DNA from: Candidatus Poribacteria bacterium
GTDB lineage: Bacteria > Poribacteria > WGA-4E > WGA-3G
DNA: 47,383 nucleotides
Reading direction: 5' to 3'
NCBI GenBank assembly: GCA_022821725.1
Contig: JAJEDB010000017.1
Coordinates: 1-47,383 of the forward strand
In this document: positions 25,807 to 34,569 of the stretch, piece after piece
Layout: the number at the start of each line of letters is the position of its first letter
Position numbering within the stretch: the first letter of the stretch is position 1
The notes under the pieces: generated by a model
What the model saw: the letters and a program-made list of their open reading frames with translations, nothing else
What the model was told of the DNA's origin: nothing
Databases searched by the model: none
Program-made: the position numbers and the translations under genes

Positions 25807-27843
25807 CTAAAACGGAACGGCTTCATATCTGAGAATTGTGCCGTTTTGCCCAACTGCCCATCCGCTATCTGTACTGCTTACGTGGATAGCCTTCAAATCC
25901 GTTCTGGTATCTGTATGCTGAGGTCTCCAGTTTTGTCCACCATTCTTTGTATGGAGGACAAGTCCCTCTTTTCCAACAATCCAGCCTTCTGTTTCTGATA
26001 GAAAAAATACATCGTCAAGAAAATTGCGGGTATGGCTCTCTTGACGTTCCCAGGTTTTCCCGCCATTCTCGGTATGTAGGATCAAACCATCCATACCCAA
26101 ACTGCGTAAATCTAATCCTACGACCCAGCCTCTCTCCGGGGTAACGAAGGTGACGGCATCTAATAGGAAAGACGGGTAGCGGCGGCTGAGCGGTAACAAC
26201 TTCCAATTGGTACCGCCATCAGTTGTAAAAAGTATTGTTCCGTTCAGACCGACTGCCCAACCGCGCCGTTTGGAGATGAAATAAACGTCAAACAGATTCC
26301 AATGGGTTCCGCTCTTTTGCGGTTGCCATGTTTTCCCACCATCATCTGTGTGGATGATTTCACCGCCGCTTCCGACACACCATCCATTTTTTTCGTCTGT
26401 AAAGAAAACACTGAGCAGGTCCTGCTGTGTCCCTGAAACTTGACGTTGCCATACGGTTCCACCATTTGTGGTATGCAGGACGACGCCGGCTTCTGCGACT
26501 GCCCATCCTATTTGTGATGACACGAAATGCGTTGCCCCAAAACACTCAGTCGTGCGACTGTCTTGCGCGTTCCATACGCTGCCGCCATCCTCGGTTCGTA
26601 GAATCGCGCCCCGGTCACCCACAACGTATCCTTCATCGGGCGAGATGGCGCATACACCTACCAAGAGATGACTCGGACTGGATTGTGATTCCCAAGTTAC
26701 ACCCCCGTTGCGGGTGTGCAGGATGGTGCCGTTTTCACCCACTGCCCAACCGATTTGCTTGGAGACGAAGTCAACACCTAACAGGACGGCATCTGCGCTG
26801 TTGTGGAAACGGGGACCCCCGCGTTGATGTTTCCATTTCTCTTTTCCACCCGAGGCGGTGTGGAGAATCACGCCTAAGTCACCGACAATCCAACCGTTTT
26901 GGGCATCTATAAAGTCAATATCGTAAAGTGTAAAGGTATGCAGCGGCTCATTGCCGAGATAATCCGGTTGACCGTAGCTACTTTTATGGCGTTCATTGGT
27001 GCCGCGAGTGACGAAGTCCCATGTGTTCCCACCGTCGGTTGTTACGAAGACGCTCCGTCGGTCACCCACAACCCAACCCGTTTGTGTGTCTATGAAATGG
27101 AGGTTAAACAGGGCGGCTTCTGTCACGAATTGGACTTCCCAAGTTTCGCCACCATCGGTTGTCCGATAGATGTAGCCGGCCGCTCCTGATTTTGTTTCGG
27201 AGATCGGTGTGCTATAGGTAACGATCCATCCTCGGTTTGCGTCTACGAAATGGACACCTTTCAATGACTTTCTGCCGAACACCTCTCCATCAATCCGTGC
27301 GAACGTCTGCCCACCGTCGGTTGTTTTTAGCACTGTGCCCCAGTCGCCGACAATCCAACCCGTTCCATTGCCTATGAAGAGGTCATGCAGGTTATTTTCC
27401 GTCCCGGTTTCAATGTGCTGCCATGTTTCCCCGCCGTCGGTTGTCCGGATCAGAGCGCCGCCTTCACCGAGACACCAGCCTTCTGACGCTGAACGAAAAT
27501 ATACGTTTCGGAGAGGTTTGTTGAAAACACCGCTGTGTTGTCTGTGCCATGTTTCGCCACCGTTGTTTGTGTGAACGATGAGACTTTCCGCGCCTTCTCC
27601 AAAATCGGCACCAGGAATTACATCTATGGCGTTCCCAACTGCCCAACCCCGCTTTTCAGAAACGAAATGAACATCGTAGAGGTGTGAACTCCAATCGCCT
27701 TCTATAACAGTTTTCCATTCGTATCGGACCTGTTTTTGGGATGCTGTTTGTTCACAGCCGACCATAAATAGAGTACCCATGAAGAGCACAATAAAATAGG
27801 TGTGAGTTATCAGGAGTCGGTTAAAACAGAACTTCGCTAACAT
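25807..27843 (-). CDS. YCF48-type/BNR beta-propeller lipoprotein
   Basis: The 678-residue protein has a lipoprotein signal (RLLITHTYFIVLFMGTLFMVG then Cys30), so it should be anchored in the outer or cytoplasmic membrane facing the periplasm. The mature part has about a dozen repeats of the pattern GW.VG..G.I..T.DGG..W (for example GWAVGENGTILHTRNGGVTW), matching YCF48/BNR-like propellers. YCF48 helps photosystem II assembly in cyanobacteria, but paralogues in Poribacteria and Planctomycetes are generic extracellular propellers with unknown ligands. The start at 27843 overlaps the end of the second dapB gene by 23 bases; the later ATG codons would lose the signal sequence. Confidence 0.85.
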   Translation of the reverse strand: MLAKFCFNRLLITHTYFIVLFMGTLFMVGCEQTASQKQVRYEWKTVIEGDWSSHLYDVHFVSEKRGWAVGNAIDVIPGADFGEGAESLIVHTNNGGETWHRQHSGVFNKPLRNVYFRSASEGWCLGEGGALIRTTDGGETWQHIETGTENNLHDLFIGNGTGWIVGDWGTVLKTTDGGQTFARIDGEVFGRKSLKGVHFVDANRGWIVTYSTPISETKSGAAGYIYRTTDGGETWEVQFVTEAALFNLHFIDTQTGWVVGDRRSVFVTTDGGNTWDFVTRGTNERHKSSYGQPDYLGNEPLHTFTLYDIDFIDAQNGWIVGDLGVILHTASGGKEKWKHQRGGPRFHNSADAVLLGVDFVSKQIGWAVGENGTILHTRNGGVTWESQSSPSHLLVGVCAISPDEGYVVGDRGAILRTEDGGSVWNAQDSRTTECFGATHFVSSQIGWAVAEAGVVLHTTNGGTVWQRQVSGTQQDLLSVFFTDEKNGWCVGSGGEIIHTDDGGKTWQPQKSGTHWNLFDVYFISKRRGWAVGLNGTILFTTDGGTNWKLLPLSRRYPSFLLDAVTFVTPERGWVVGLDLRSLGMDGLILHTENGGKTWERQESHTRNFLDDVFFLSETEGWIVGKEGLVLHTKNGGQNWRPQHTDTRTDLKAIHVSSTDSGWAVGQNGTILRYEAVPF

Positions 27844-28618
27844 CGTGTAACCCTTTAGGCGCGTCGATTATCCATTCCGCTGCGCGGATTGCGCCTTTGG
27901 CGAAAGCCTCTGGGCTGTGTGCTCGATGGATGACGCTGAGTTGTTCACCCTCTGTTGCGAACAACACCGTATGATCCCCGGCAATATCGCCACCTCGAAC
28001 CGCATGAATGCCGATCTGTTTTTTCGGTCTTGCGCCAACGATGCCGTGGCGACCGTAAACACCCGCCTCGTCTAAATCTTGCTCCAGTGCCGTCGTAAGC
28101 GTCTCCGCTACACGGAGTGCTGTGCCACTGGGTGAATCCGCTTTGTGATTGTGATGTGCCTCTATCACTTCAATATTATAATCATTTCCGAGGGTTTTGG
28201 CAATTAATTCCAATGCTTGTATCATTACATTGACACCGAGACTCATGTTGGGTGCCATTACGCAACGGATCTGTGATGCAAGCGCTTGGAGGGTCGCGAG
28301 CTCGTCTGCGGTAAAACCGGTTGTTCCAAGAACCATGGCTTTATCTGCATCGACGACGTGTTGGAGGTGGTCCAGGGTTGCTTCAGGCTTTGAAAATTCG
28401 ATAACAACATCTGAACGGTGAAGTACATCCTCAAGCTTGCCTGTAATGGGTACGCCAATCTCACTGATACCGGCAACAACACCCGCATCACTTCCGATTT
28501 GTGGATGTGAGAGGTATTGGACGGCTCCAACGAGTTGCATATTGCGGTGTTGGGCAATGCCGCGCGTGAGGCAACGTCCCATACGACCACAAACACCGGT
28601 GATAGCAACACGAATCAT
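27821..28618 (-). CDS. dapB: 4-Hydroxy-tetrahydrodipicolinate reductase (DapB), downstream copy
   Basis: The 265-residue protein has the NAD(P)H site VAITGVCGRMGR (4-15), the substrate/catalytic block EAHHNHKADSPSGTALR and GIHAVRGGDIAGDHTVLFA, all DapB hallmarks. It reduces the dihydrodipicolinate-type intermediate to tetrahydrodipicolinate for lysine and peptidoglycan. It is a tandem paralogue of the next copy, with nearly identical C-terminal halves and a more diverged N-terminal half (HRNMQLVGAVQYL against QTDMEIVGAIEFP). Leader end box CCGCAAGGAAAATTAAAAAG precedes the ATG. It overlaps the start of the YCF48 gene. Confidence 0.93.
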   Translation of the reverse strand: MIRVAITGVCGRMGRCLTRGIAQHRNMQLVGAVQYLSHPQIGSDAGVVAGISEIGVPITGKLEDVLHRSDVVIEFSKPEATLDHLQHVVDADKAMVLGTTGFTADELATLQALASQIRCVMAPNMSLGVNVMIQALELIAKTLGNDYNIEVIEAHHNHKADSPSGTALRVAETLTTALEQDLDEAGVYGRHGIVGARPKKQIGIHAVRGGDIAGDHTVLFATEGEQLSVIHRAHSPEAFAKGAIRAAEWIIDAPKGLHDVSEVLF

Positions 28619-28645
28619 CTTTTTAATTTTCCTTGCGGTTAAATG
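28619..28645 (-). repeat. Leader end box before the downstream dapB
   Basis: ATTTAACCGCAAGGAAAATTA and the following AAAAG on the minus strand, directly before the ATG at 28618, are the same as in front of the upstream dapB copy (29494-29513), so the tandem duplication included the leader. Confidence 0.8.
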
Positions 28646-28689
28646 ACGTGGATTCGGGCTTTGACGGTTTTGATATAGAGGCGTGTCTA

Positions 28690-29493
28690 CTATTTCTGAA
28701 ACAAGACTTCGCTAATATCGTGTAATCCTTTAGGCGCGTCGATGACCCATCTCGCTGCGCGGATCGCGCCTTTAGCGAAAGCCTCTGGGCTGTGTGCTCG
28801 ATGGACCACGCTGAGTTGCTCACCCTCTGTTGCGAACAACACCGTATGGTCGCCGGCGATATCACCCCCTCGGACGGCGTGGATACCGATCTGTTTTTTC
28901 GGTCTTGCGCCAACGATGCCGTGGCGACCGTAGACACCCACCTCATCTAAATCTCGCCCCAATGCCTGAGCAACCGTTTCCGCTAAGCGGAGTGCTGTGC
29001 CACTCGGTGAATCTGCTTTGTGATTGTGATGTGCCTCTATCACTTCAATGTCGTAATCGTCCCCGAGGGCTTTGGCGATTAATTCCAGTGCCTGAATCAT
29101 CACATTGACACCGAGACTCATGTTGGGTGCCATTACGCAACGGATCTGTGATGCGAGTTCCTCGACAGTGGCGAGTTCATCAGGGTCATATCCGGTTGTT
29201 GCGATTATCATCGCTTTGTTGGCATTGACGACCTGTCGGAGGTGTTGCAGGGTAGCCTCAGGTTTCGAGAATTCGATGACAACATCTGCGTTGTCAAGTA
29301 CATCTTCAAGGTTACCTGTAACCGCGACGCCTATTTCTCCGATGCCAGCAACAACACCCGCATCACTCCCGAGCTGTGGGTGTTCCGGGAATTCAATCGC
29401 GCCGACGATTTCCATATCGGTTTGTTCAGTAACGCCTCGGATAATAAGCCGTCCCATACGGCCACATGCCCCATTAATAATCACACCAATCAT
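28690..29493 (-). CDS. dapB: 4-Hydroxy-tetrahydrodipicolinate reductase (DapB), upstream copy
   Basis: The 267-residue protein carries VIINGACGRMGR (4-15), EAHHNHKADSPSGTA and GIHAVRGGDIAGDH. It is transcribed before the other copy. With DapL nearby this suggests the diaminopimelate route rather than the succinylase or acetylase route. Both copies keep all visible motifs, so neither looks like a pseudogene. Why two are kept is unclear: dosage, cofactor preference (NADH against NADPH) or recent duplication with gene conversion are options. Confidence 0.93.
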   Translation of the reverse strand: MIGVIINGACGRMGRLIIRGVTEQTDMEIVGAIEFPEHPQLGSDAGVVAGIGEIGVAVTGNLEDVLDNADVVIEFSKPEATLQHLRQVVNANKAMIIATTGYDPDELATVEELASQIRCVMAPNMSLGVNVMIQALELIAKALGDDYDIEVIEAHHNHKADSPSGTALRLAETVAQALGRDLDEVGVYGRHGIVGARPKKQIGIHAVRGGDIAGDHTVLFATEGEQLSVVHRAHSPEAFAKGAIRAARWVIDAPKGLHDISEVLFQK

Positions 29494-29513
29494 CTTTTTA
29501 ATTTTCCTTGCGG
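29494..29513 (-). repeat. Leader end box before the upstream dapB
   Basis: CCGCAAGGAAAATTAAAAAG at 29513-29494 (minus strand) abuts the ATG at 29493 and acts as the ribosome binding site. Flanking CATTTAA also matches the downstream copy. Confidence 0.8.
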
Positions 29514-29530
29514 TTAAATGACAGAATAGC

Positions 29531-29550
29531 CGTCAGCCATACTGCTGACG
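29531..29550. repeat. Intergenic hairpin between cytochrome and dapB genes
   Basis: CGTCAGC (29531-29537), a 6-base loop and GCTGACG (29544-29550) form a perfect stem. The T-rich run (TTTATTT) is on the plus-strand side, whereas the upstream gene is on the minus strand, so a terminator role for the cytochrome gene is only moderately supported. Confidence 0.5.
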
Positions 29551-29551
29551 T

Positions 29552-30475
29552 TTATTTCAACGTGAATAGATACGCCAAAAGATCGTGCATCTGTTTGACT
29601 GAAAGAATATCTGCGAAGTTTTCGGGCATAACACCTGCTTGTGGAACGCTGGTGCTCCTTATATCCTTTATGAGGTAGGTTGTCCACAACTTCCCAGAAG
29701 TGTCGAGGAGCTGGATCGTTTCAGGGTCTAATCTGTCTCTGTGATCGTATTGGTGGCGCTTCCTACCTGTGATTTCTTGCCCGTCCTTCGTGAAAATGGT
29801 AATCATTTCATATTCAGGCGCGATATACGCGCGTGGATTGAGAATAGACTCGACAATGAATTGCGGTGAACGGGTGCGAGCGACATACGTCATATCGGGA
29901 CCTATTTCGCTGCCTGTTCCGGTGGCACCTCTCCCGTGAACTGTGTGGCACTTACCGCAAGCGTACCCTTCTGAGAAGAAAATGGCTTCCCCTGCTTTGA
30001 CATCGCCTTCCATATATGGCGTCCAGTCCTGAGTCGGTTTTGCTTCCTCTAAGGAGACCCCTGCCGCTTTCGCTTGTTCCGAACGAATGTAGCCGACAAT
30101 CATATTAATTGCTTCATCAGAAAGTTTGCTACCAAACTTCTGCATCTCGGTCCCTGGAAGTCCGTTGAATACAGTTTGGAAGATACCGTCATCGGTCCAT
30201 CCGTAAAGCCACTGCGGTTTAAAGAGATCGGGTGCTCTGCCCCCGCGTGTTTGTTGGGCGTGACAATTCCAACACATCAAACGGAAGTAGAACGCGCCGT
30301 CGATAACGTCTTCGTCATAACTCACGTCTCTCGGGGCTTCCGGTGCAATATCCACCTCTAAGTTTTGGGCATTTACGACAGAAAAAAAGAAGAGACTTAG
30401 CCCCAGAGAGAGGAGAAGAATGCCCCACGTTATTCGGACAGTAGAGGTTGGAACGCGGGTAGAATAATACATCAT
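29552..30475 (-). CDS. Secreted dihaem cytochrome c (XoxG-like partner)
   Basis: The 307-residue protein has a signal segment (ITWGILLLSLGLSLFFFSVVNA) and two haem c sites: C68-W-N-C71-H72 and C173-G-K-C176-H177. The first domain looks like a mono-haem class I cytochrome (GLPGTEMQKFGSKLSDEAIN); the second carries the haem-binding domain typical of Planctomycete-type membrane-associated cytochromes (SILNPRAYIAPEYEMITI). It is periplasmic and the likely electron acceptor for the PQQ dehydrogenase two genes upstream. Its ribosome binding site (GAGGATG) overlaps the stop of the binding-protein gene, 2 bases away. Confidence 0.85.
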   Translation of the reverse strand: MMYYSTRVPTSTVRITWGILLLSLGLSLFFFSVVNAQNLEVDIAPEAPRDVSYDEDVIDGAFYFRLMCWNCHAQQTRGGRAPDLFKPQWLYGWTDDGIFQTVFNGLPGTEMQKFGSKLSDEAINMIVGYIRSEQAKAAGVSLEEAKPTQDWTPYMEGDVKAGEAIFFSEGYACGKCHTVHGRGATGTGSEIGPDMTYVARTRSPQFIVESILNPRAYIAPEYEMITIFTKDGQEITGRKRHQYDHRDRLDPETIQLLDTSGKLWTTYLIKDIRSTSVPQAGVMPENFADILSVKQMHDLLAYLFTLK

Positions 30476-30477
30476 TT

Positions 30478-31347
30478 CTATTCATCCTCCTGAAACGGAG
30501 CGAAGTAAGGCAAATAATACTTCTCACAGAGTTCTCTGAGTTTTTCTTCACTCCATTTCTGTTCGATAATTGTGTTAACAACATCCTGAAGTTCACGTGT
30601 TTCTCGTGTTGACGTATCTTTGCCAAAAGCAATAGCGATATTCCAACGGAGACGCGCTTCAGGGGTGTATTCTTTAACAATCTCTAATTCAGGATAAACA
30701 GTATCCGTGTGTTCTGGCTGCTGAATTCGGGAACCCTTTTCAATCAACCACCCAATATTTGACCAGACATATCCGTAAGCAATTTGCCCTTTCTTGAGAG
30801 CGTCCAAGACGGCAATTTGTGAGCGATAAACGCGCCGCTTATATCCCGTCTGTCGAAGGACATCGCTTGCGATGGAACCCGCTTCCGTCCCAATCGTTTC
30901 TAACTTAATGTCCTCCAGCGTTTTCGGTGACGCTTGATTACTTTTCTGTTTTACCAATACGTATCCCGTCCCGTAGAAGGGCGTAGAGAAATCAACGTTT
31001 TCCCCCAATTGAATCGCTTCAGCCATGGCGCGCTCCTCAATGGGAACTCCGATCACACAGTCGCAATGTCCGCGTATCATGTCAGCCAGCAGACTATCAC
31101 GGAGGGTGCTAAGCCAGTGGAATTCCAACTTAACATCGAGTTCCGCTGCCAGTAGATGAGCGATCTCAACATATAATCCAGGAAGTTCGGGATCAACGTT
31201 GGAGTAAGGCAGATTTCGGATGTCCATACAGACCGTTAAGACACCCTTTGCTCGAATTTCTTCCAAGGCATCGACAGCGTCTGCAGTGTGCAACATCGGA
31301 GCAGACAGTATGAAAAGTGCTGCCCACAAAAGGATATAGTGTTTCAC
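30478..31347 (-). CDS. Periplasmic family 3 binding protein, XoxJ/MoxJ-like
   Basis: The 289-residue protein has a signal peptide (ILLWAALFILSAPMLHTADA) and the family 3 solute-binding fold (IRAKGVLTVCMDIRNLPYSN, GLYVEIAHLLAAELDVKL, CDCVIGVPIEERAM). No ABC permease or ATPase is nearby; instead it sits between a PQQ alcohol dehydrogenase and a cytochrome c, the setting of MoxJ and XoxJ, binding-protein homologues that assist methanol dehydrogenases. Start is GTG at 31347 with AGGAGGG nearby. An ordinary amino-acid binding role is the alternative. Confidence 0.75.
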   Translation of the reverse strand: MKHYILLWAALFILSAPMLHTADAVDALEEIRAKGVLTVCMDIRNLPYSNVDPELPGLYVEIAHLLAAELDVKLEFHWLSTLRDSLLADMIRGHCDCVIGVPIEERAMAEAIQLGENVDFSTPFYGTGYVLVKQKSNQASPKTLEDIKLETIGTEAGSIASDVLRQTGYKRRVYRSQIAVLDALKKGQIAYGYVWSNIGWLIEKGSRIQQPEHTDTVYPELEIVKEYTPEARLRWNIAIAFGKDTSTRETRELQDVVNTIIEQKWSEEKLRELCEKYYLPYFAPFQEDE

Positions 31348-31404
31348 GGTACCCTCCTATCTATTGGTTTTCGGTTAAAGAGATTTCTGAATCAACCGAA
31401 GCGT

Positions 31405-31437
31405 CTCTTAACTGACAACCGACAACTGACAACTATT
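31405..31437 (-). repeat. 3'-end repeat with short tandem units
   Basis: On the minus strand, immediately at the stop of the PQQ dehydrogenase, AATAGTTGTCAGTTGTCGG and the following TTGTCAGTTAAGAG contain three GTCAGTT/GTCGGTT units. A shorter version (AATAGTTTTCAGTTAAGAG) lies at the stop of the downstream signal peptidase gene (36697-36715). It marks gene ends and may be a mobile or recombinogenic repeat. Confidence 0.6.
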
Positions 31438-33160
31438 CGTCAAAGAGCGCGAACACAAAAAGGGTTCCGCCTTCGCGAGCATTGACTTCAGCATATTTCA
31501 CAGCACCTGACGCTATCACAACGTATTGGACACCGTCGAGTTGATAGGTAATGGGCGGTGCGAGAACCCCGGATCCGGTCTGAAAATCCCAAAGCACTTC
31601 GCCGGTTTCTGCCGAGAGTGCCATGAATCTGCCCTCTAAATCACCCGCAAAAACAAGTCCGCCCGCCGTGGTGAGACATCCGCCCCATTGTGGGAAGTTC
31701 GTTTTGTGTCGCCATTTAATCTCACCTGTAGAAACATCGATTGCACTGATATGTCCCCACATCTCCATGTTGCCAGCTTCGTCCCTGTCTGCTGTCATAC
31801 CACTTCCGAGGTAGGGTAGCCCTTTCACATAGAAAACGCGCCCTTGATGATAGGAGCCGCAGAGTTCCAACGATGGGATATAGAGATAATTTGTGAGCGG
31901 GTTATAGGCTGAGGGGGGCCAGTTTTTGCCGCCTTCAACGCCAGGACAAACCCGAATCGTGCCTTCTTCTGAGGTCGACACGCCGGGTAGGACGGTAGGA
32001 CGTCCGTTTTCATCGAGTCCGGCCGACCAGTTCTGTTCGCAGTAAGTGCTTGCGTATAGAAATTTTCCGTTGGTTCTATCAAGCACATAGAAATAGCCGT
32101 TGCGATTCGCTTGCATCAACGCTTTGACCGGCGCGCCATCTATCTCCATATCGATCAGGACGGGTTCACTCACGCCATCCCAATCCCAGAGATCGTGGGG
32201 TGTGGCTTGAAAATACCATTTGAGTTTTCCGGTATCGGCATCCAACGCAACGATACAGTCGGTATAGAGGTTGTCGCCTCTCCGAACAGCACCGTTCCAG
32301 TCTGGTGCAGGGTTACCCGTTCCCCAGTAGACGAGATTCAATTCCGGGTCGTAGGAACCTGTGACCCAGGCGGATCCGCCACCTGTCATCCATGAATCGC
32401 CTTCCCATGTGTCACCGCCGGGTTCGTCTTTTGACGGAACGGTGTAAAATCGCCATGCCTGTTCACCTGTTTCGGCGTAATACGCATCGATATAGCCTCG
32501 GATGCCGTATTCTGCGCCTGATATGCCGACAATCACTTTGTCTTTGACGACTAACGGGGCGACAGTGAGGGATTCAGCGTTCGTCAGATCCCCGACCACT
32601 CTGTCCCAGAGGACCCTGCCGGTTTTCGCATCGAGGGCGAGGAGGTGTGCGTCAAGTGTTACCCAAAAGATTTTATCGCCCAAGATAGCAGCGCCACGGT
32701 TCACCATACCACAGCAGATCGCTAAATCGTCGGGGAGTTCATAATCATACCGCCATATTTCCTTACCGGTTCTTGCGTCCACAGCGTAGATAGTGCTGTA
32801 GGGAGTGGTGATGAACATCACACCATTGACGACAAGTGGCGTGCATTCAAACTTATCGAAAGGTGTTCCGATTTGAAACGCCCATTTCGGGACGAGTTTT
32901 TTGACGTTTTCAGTGTTAACCTGTGTGAGTTGACTATATCGCCAGCTTCTGTAGTCCCGTCCATACATCAACCAACTTTCTGGGTCGTCTTGTGATGAGA
33001 GTAACATCTCGTTCGTGACGGGTTGGATATCCGGTGTGGTTCCGGCTGTGATGAGACTCGGGGTCGCAGCAAATACTAAACTTACGACGAAGATAATGAA
33101 ACTTACGCGTTTTATGTGTAAACAACAGTTTGATGCTTCAGAGAAAATATGCCTGTTCAT
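31433..33160 (-). CDS. PQQ-dependent alcohol dehydrogenase, probably lanthanide-type
   Basis: The product from ATG at 33160 is 575 residues with a signal peptide (RVSFIIFVVSLVFAATPSLITAG). Its eight-bladed quinoprotein has the adjacent Cys pair C149-C150 (AICCGMVNRG) and the catalytic Asp in TPHDLWDWDGVSE: D326 followed by W327 and D328. The extra Asp two residues after the catalytic one marks lanthanide-dependent (XoxF/PedH-type) enzymes; calcium enzymes have Ala or Ser. It oxidises a primary alcohol in the periplasm. An in-frame ATG at 33277 exists but lies between the -10 and the likely transcription start; AAGGAGGGGGAAC precedes 33160. The operon continues with a XoxJ-like protein and a cytochrome c. 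Confidence 0.88.
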   Translation of the reverse strand: MNRHIFSEASNCCLHIKRVSFIIFVVSLVFAATPSLITAGTTPDIQPVTNEMLLSSQDDPESWLMYGRDYRSWRYSQLTQVNTENVKKLVPKWAFQIGTPFDKFECTPLVVNGVMFITTPYSTIYAVDARTGKEIWRYDYELPDDLAICCGMVNRGAAILGDKIFWVTLDAHLLALDAKTGRVLWDRVVGDLTNAESLTVAPLVVKDKVIVGISGAEYGIRGYIDAYYAETGEQAWRFYTVPSKDEPGGDTWEGDSWMTGGGSAWVTGSYDPELNLVYWGTGNPAPDWNGAVRRGDNLYTDCIVALDADTGKLKWYFQATPHDLWDWDGVSEPVLIDMEIDGAPVKALMQANRNGYFYVLDRTNGKFLYASTYCEQNWSAGLDENGRPTVLPGVSTSEEGTIRVCPGVEGGKNWPPSAYNPLTNYLYIPSLELCGSYHQGRVFYVKGLPYLGSGMTADRDEAGNMEMWGHISAIDVSTGEIKWRHKTNFPQWGGCLTTAGGLVFAGDLEGRFMALSAETGEVLWDFQTGSGVLAPPITYQLDGVQYVVIASGAVKYAEVNAREGGTLFVFALFDE

Positions 33161-33278
33161 GTTCCCCCTCCTTGTGCTGATGGTGAGACAATCCCAACTT
33201 CTTACTTCTTTAGAAACCGTGTCATGAAGGAAACGCGAGGTATTTCGCAGTGATGCAAAAATGTGTGCTTCAGGCATT

Positions 33279-33307
33279 AGTATATCAAAAATCGGATTTA
33301 ATGTAAA
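33279..33307 (-). promoter_or_regulatory. Promoter for the PQQ dehydrogenase operon
   Basis: On the minus strand TTTACA (33307-33302), 17 bases ending TGA, and TATACT (33284-33279) form a strong extended -10 sigma-70 promoter. The leader to the ATG at 33160 would be about 110 nt and would begin downstream of the false ATG at 33277. Confidence 0.7.
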
Positions 33308-33386
33308 GTCTGAAAATTTCTCGGAGATATGTAGCGGACGCGATTGAGGAGGGGACCGGTGTTAAATGCTATAATAGGGGTTAGTT

Positions 33387-34280
33387 TTACGCTAACCTTG
33401 CTTGTTCGCCGGCATGGTAGGAGCTCCGCACTAATGGACCCGACTCTACATGTCGAAACCCCATTTCGATGCCTGCTTCTTTGATCTCTTCAAATTCTTC
33501 GGGGGTATAGTAGCGTTGAATGGGCAAATGACGGGCGGAAGGGGAGAGGTATTGACCCACAGTGAGAATATCACATTCGGTGTTGCGGAGGTCTTCCATT
33601 GTCTCTAAGAGTTCTGTCACGGTCTCACCTAAGCCGACCATAAGGCCCGACTTTGTGAGCATCTGTGTATCCAGTTGTTTGCTGGTGCGGAGTAGGTTCA
33701 AGGTTTGTTGATAATTCGCATACGGACGGACGCGGCGATAAAGACGTGGGACTGTTTCGGTGTTATGATTGAGCACTTCAGGTCGTGCTTGCACGATGAC
33801 AGCGAGTGCCTCCCAATTGCCTTCGAGGTCGGGGATGAGGACTTCCACGGTGCATCCCGGACGATGTTTTCGGGCTTCGGCGATGCATTCCGCGAAGATG
33901 CCCGCGCCCCCATCTACGAGGTCGTCTCGATTGACCGAAGTGATAACCACGTGCTTGAGTTTTAAGTGGCCGACGGCTACACCGAGCCTGCGCGGTTCAT
34001 CGGCATCGACAACACCCCCGGGCGCGCCTTTTTTCACCGCACAGAACATGCAGCGGCGCGTGCAGACATCACCGAGTATCATAAAGGTGGCTGTCCGGCT
34101 GTTCCAACACTCACCGATATTGGGGCAGCGTGCCTCTTCGCAGACCGTGTGAAGTTGCAGATCCCGCATCAATTTTTTGAGTTCAGCGTAGTTGCCGCCA
34201 CTCGGCATCCGAGCTTTGATCCAGGATGGATGCCGTCTTTGGGGTGTTCTTTGCTCAACTAACGGAAGCGTTTTTAACAT
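33387..34280 (-). CDS. lipA: Lipoyl synthase (LipA)
   Basis: The 297-residue protein is a radical SAM enzyme with two iron-sulfur clusters: the auxiliary C47-x4-C52-x5-C58 (CEEARCPNIGEC) and the radical SAM C73-x3-C77-x2-C80 (CTRRCMFC). The C-terminal RSSYHAGEQ holds the Ser ligand of the auxiliary cluster. LipA inserts two sulfurs into octanoyl groups on the H protein and 2-oxoacid dehydrogenase E2 subunits. Family length (about 300) is normal. The leader (AGGGCTAAATTAAAAGATG) resembles a degraded CCGCAAGG box. It is downstream of tRNA-Sec; no lipB is seen in the window. Confidence 0.97.
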   Translation of the reverse strand: MLKTLPLVEQRTPQRRHPSWIKARMPSGGNYAELKKLMRDLQLHTVCEEARCPNIGECWNSRTATFMILGDVCTRRCMFCAVKKGAPGGVVDADEPRRLGVAVGHLKLKHVVITSVNRDDLVDGGAGIFAECIAEARKHRPGCTVEVLIPDLEGNWEALAVIVQARPEVLNHNTETVPRLYRRVRPYANYQQTLNLLRTSKQLDTQMLTKSGLMVGLGETVTELLETMEDLRNTECDILTVGQYLSPSARHLPIQRYYTPEEFEEIKEAGIEMGFRHVESGPLVRSSYHAGEQARLA

Positions 34281-34391
34281 CTTTTAATTTAGCCCTAACG
34301 GGAGTTGTCGGGCGAGTTTCAGCGTGGCACGAATCTTTCAAAAATTCGCCATGCGCCGTTGTTCCATGGCTGCCGTCTACTTCTAAGCTAA

Positions 34392-34485
34392 TGGCGGGAG
34401 AGGGTGGGAGTCGAACCCACCTATCCACTTGCATGGACAAGCCGGTTTTGAAGACCGGTAGGGCCACCGGACCCTATCCTCCCCC
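34392..34485 (-). tRNA. selC: tRNA-Sec (selenocysteine), anticodon UCA
   Basis: On the minus strand an 8-bp acceptor stem (GGGGGAGG at 34485-34478 with CCTCTCCC near the 3' end), CCGGT-CTTCAAA-ACCGG anticodon arm with TCA at 34451-34449, a long variable arm (GCTTGTCCATGCAAGTGGA region) and T arm GGTGGGTTCGACTCCCACC are visible; CCA is encoded at 34394-34392. The 8-bp acceptor, long variable arm and UCA anticodon are features of tRNA-Sec. It lies between selB and lipA. Confidence 0.97.
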
Positions 34486-34569
34486 ATTTTTTTTACTATT
34501 AAATCTGGTTCCCGTTCACTACATTCACGGTGGTTTTGGGTGAATTCCAGTAGAAAGTAAGTGATGTAA

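Noticed and set aside
26427..26912. 161-codon plus-strand frame inside the YCF48 gene
   Set aside because: Arginine/cysteine-rich shadow of the minus-strand repeats.
33161..33277. Extra 39 N-terminal codons on the PQQ dehydrogenase
   Set aside because: The ATG at 33277 lies between the -10 and the predicted transcription start, and the ATG at 33160 has a perfect Shine-Dalgarno and signal peptide.
33366..33376. Plus-strand TGCTATAAT, an excellent extended -10
   Set aside because: No -35 at 16-18 bases, and it would fire into the lipA gene antisense.
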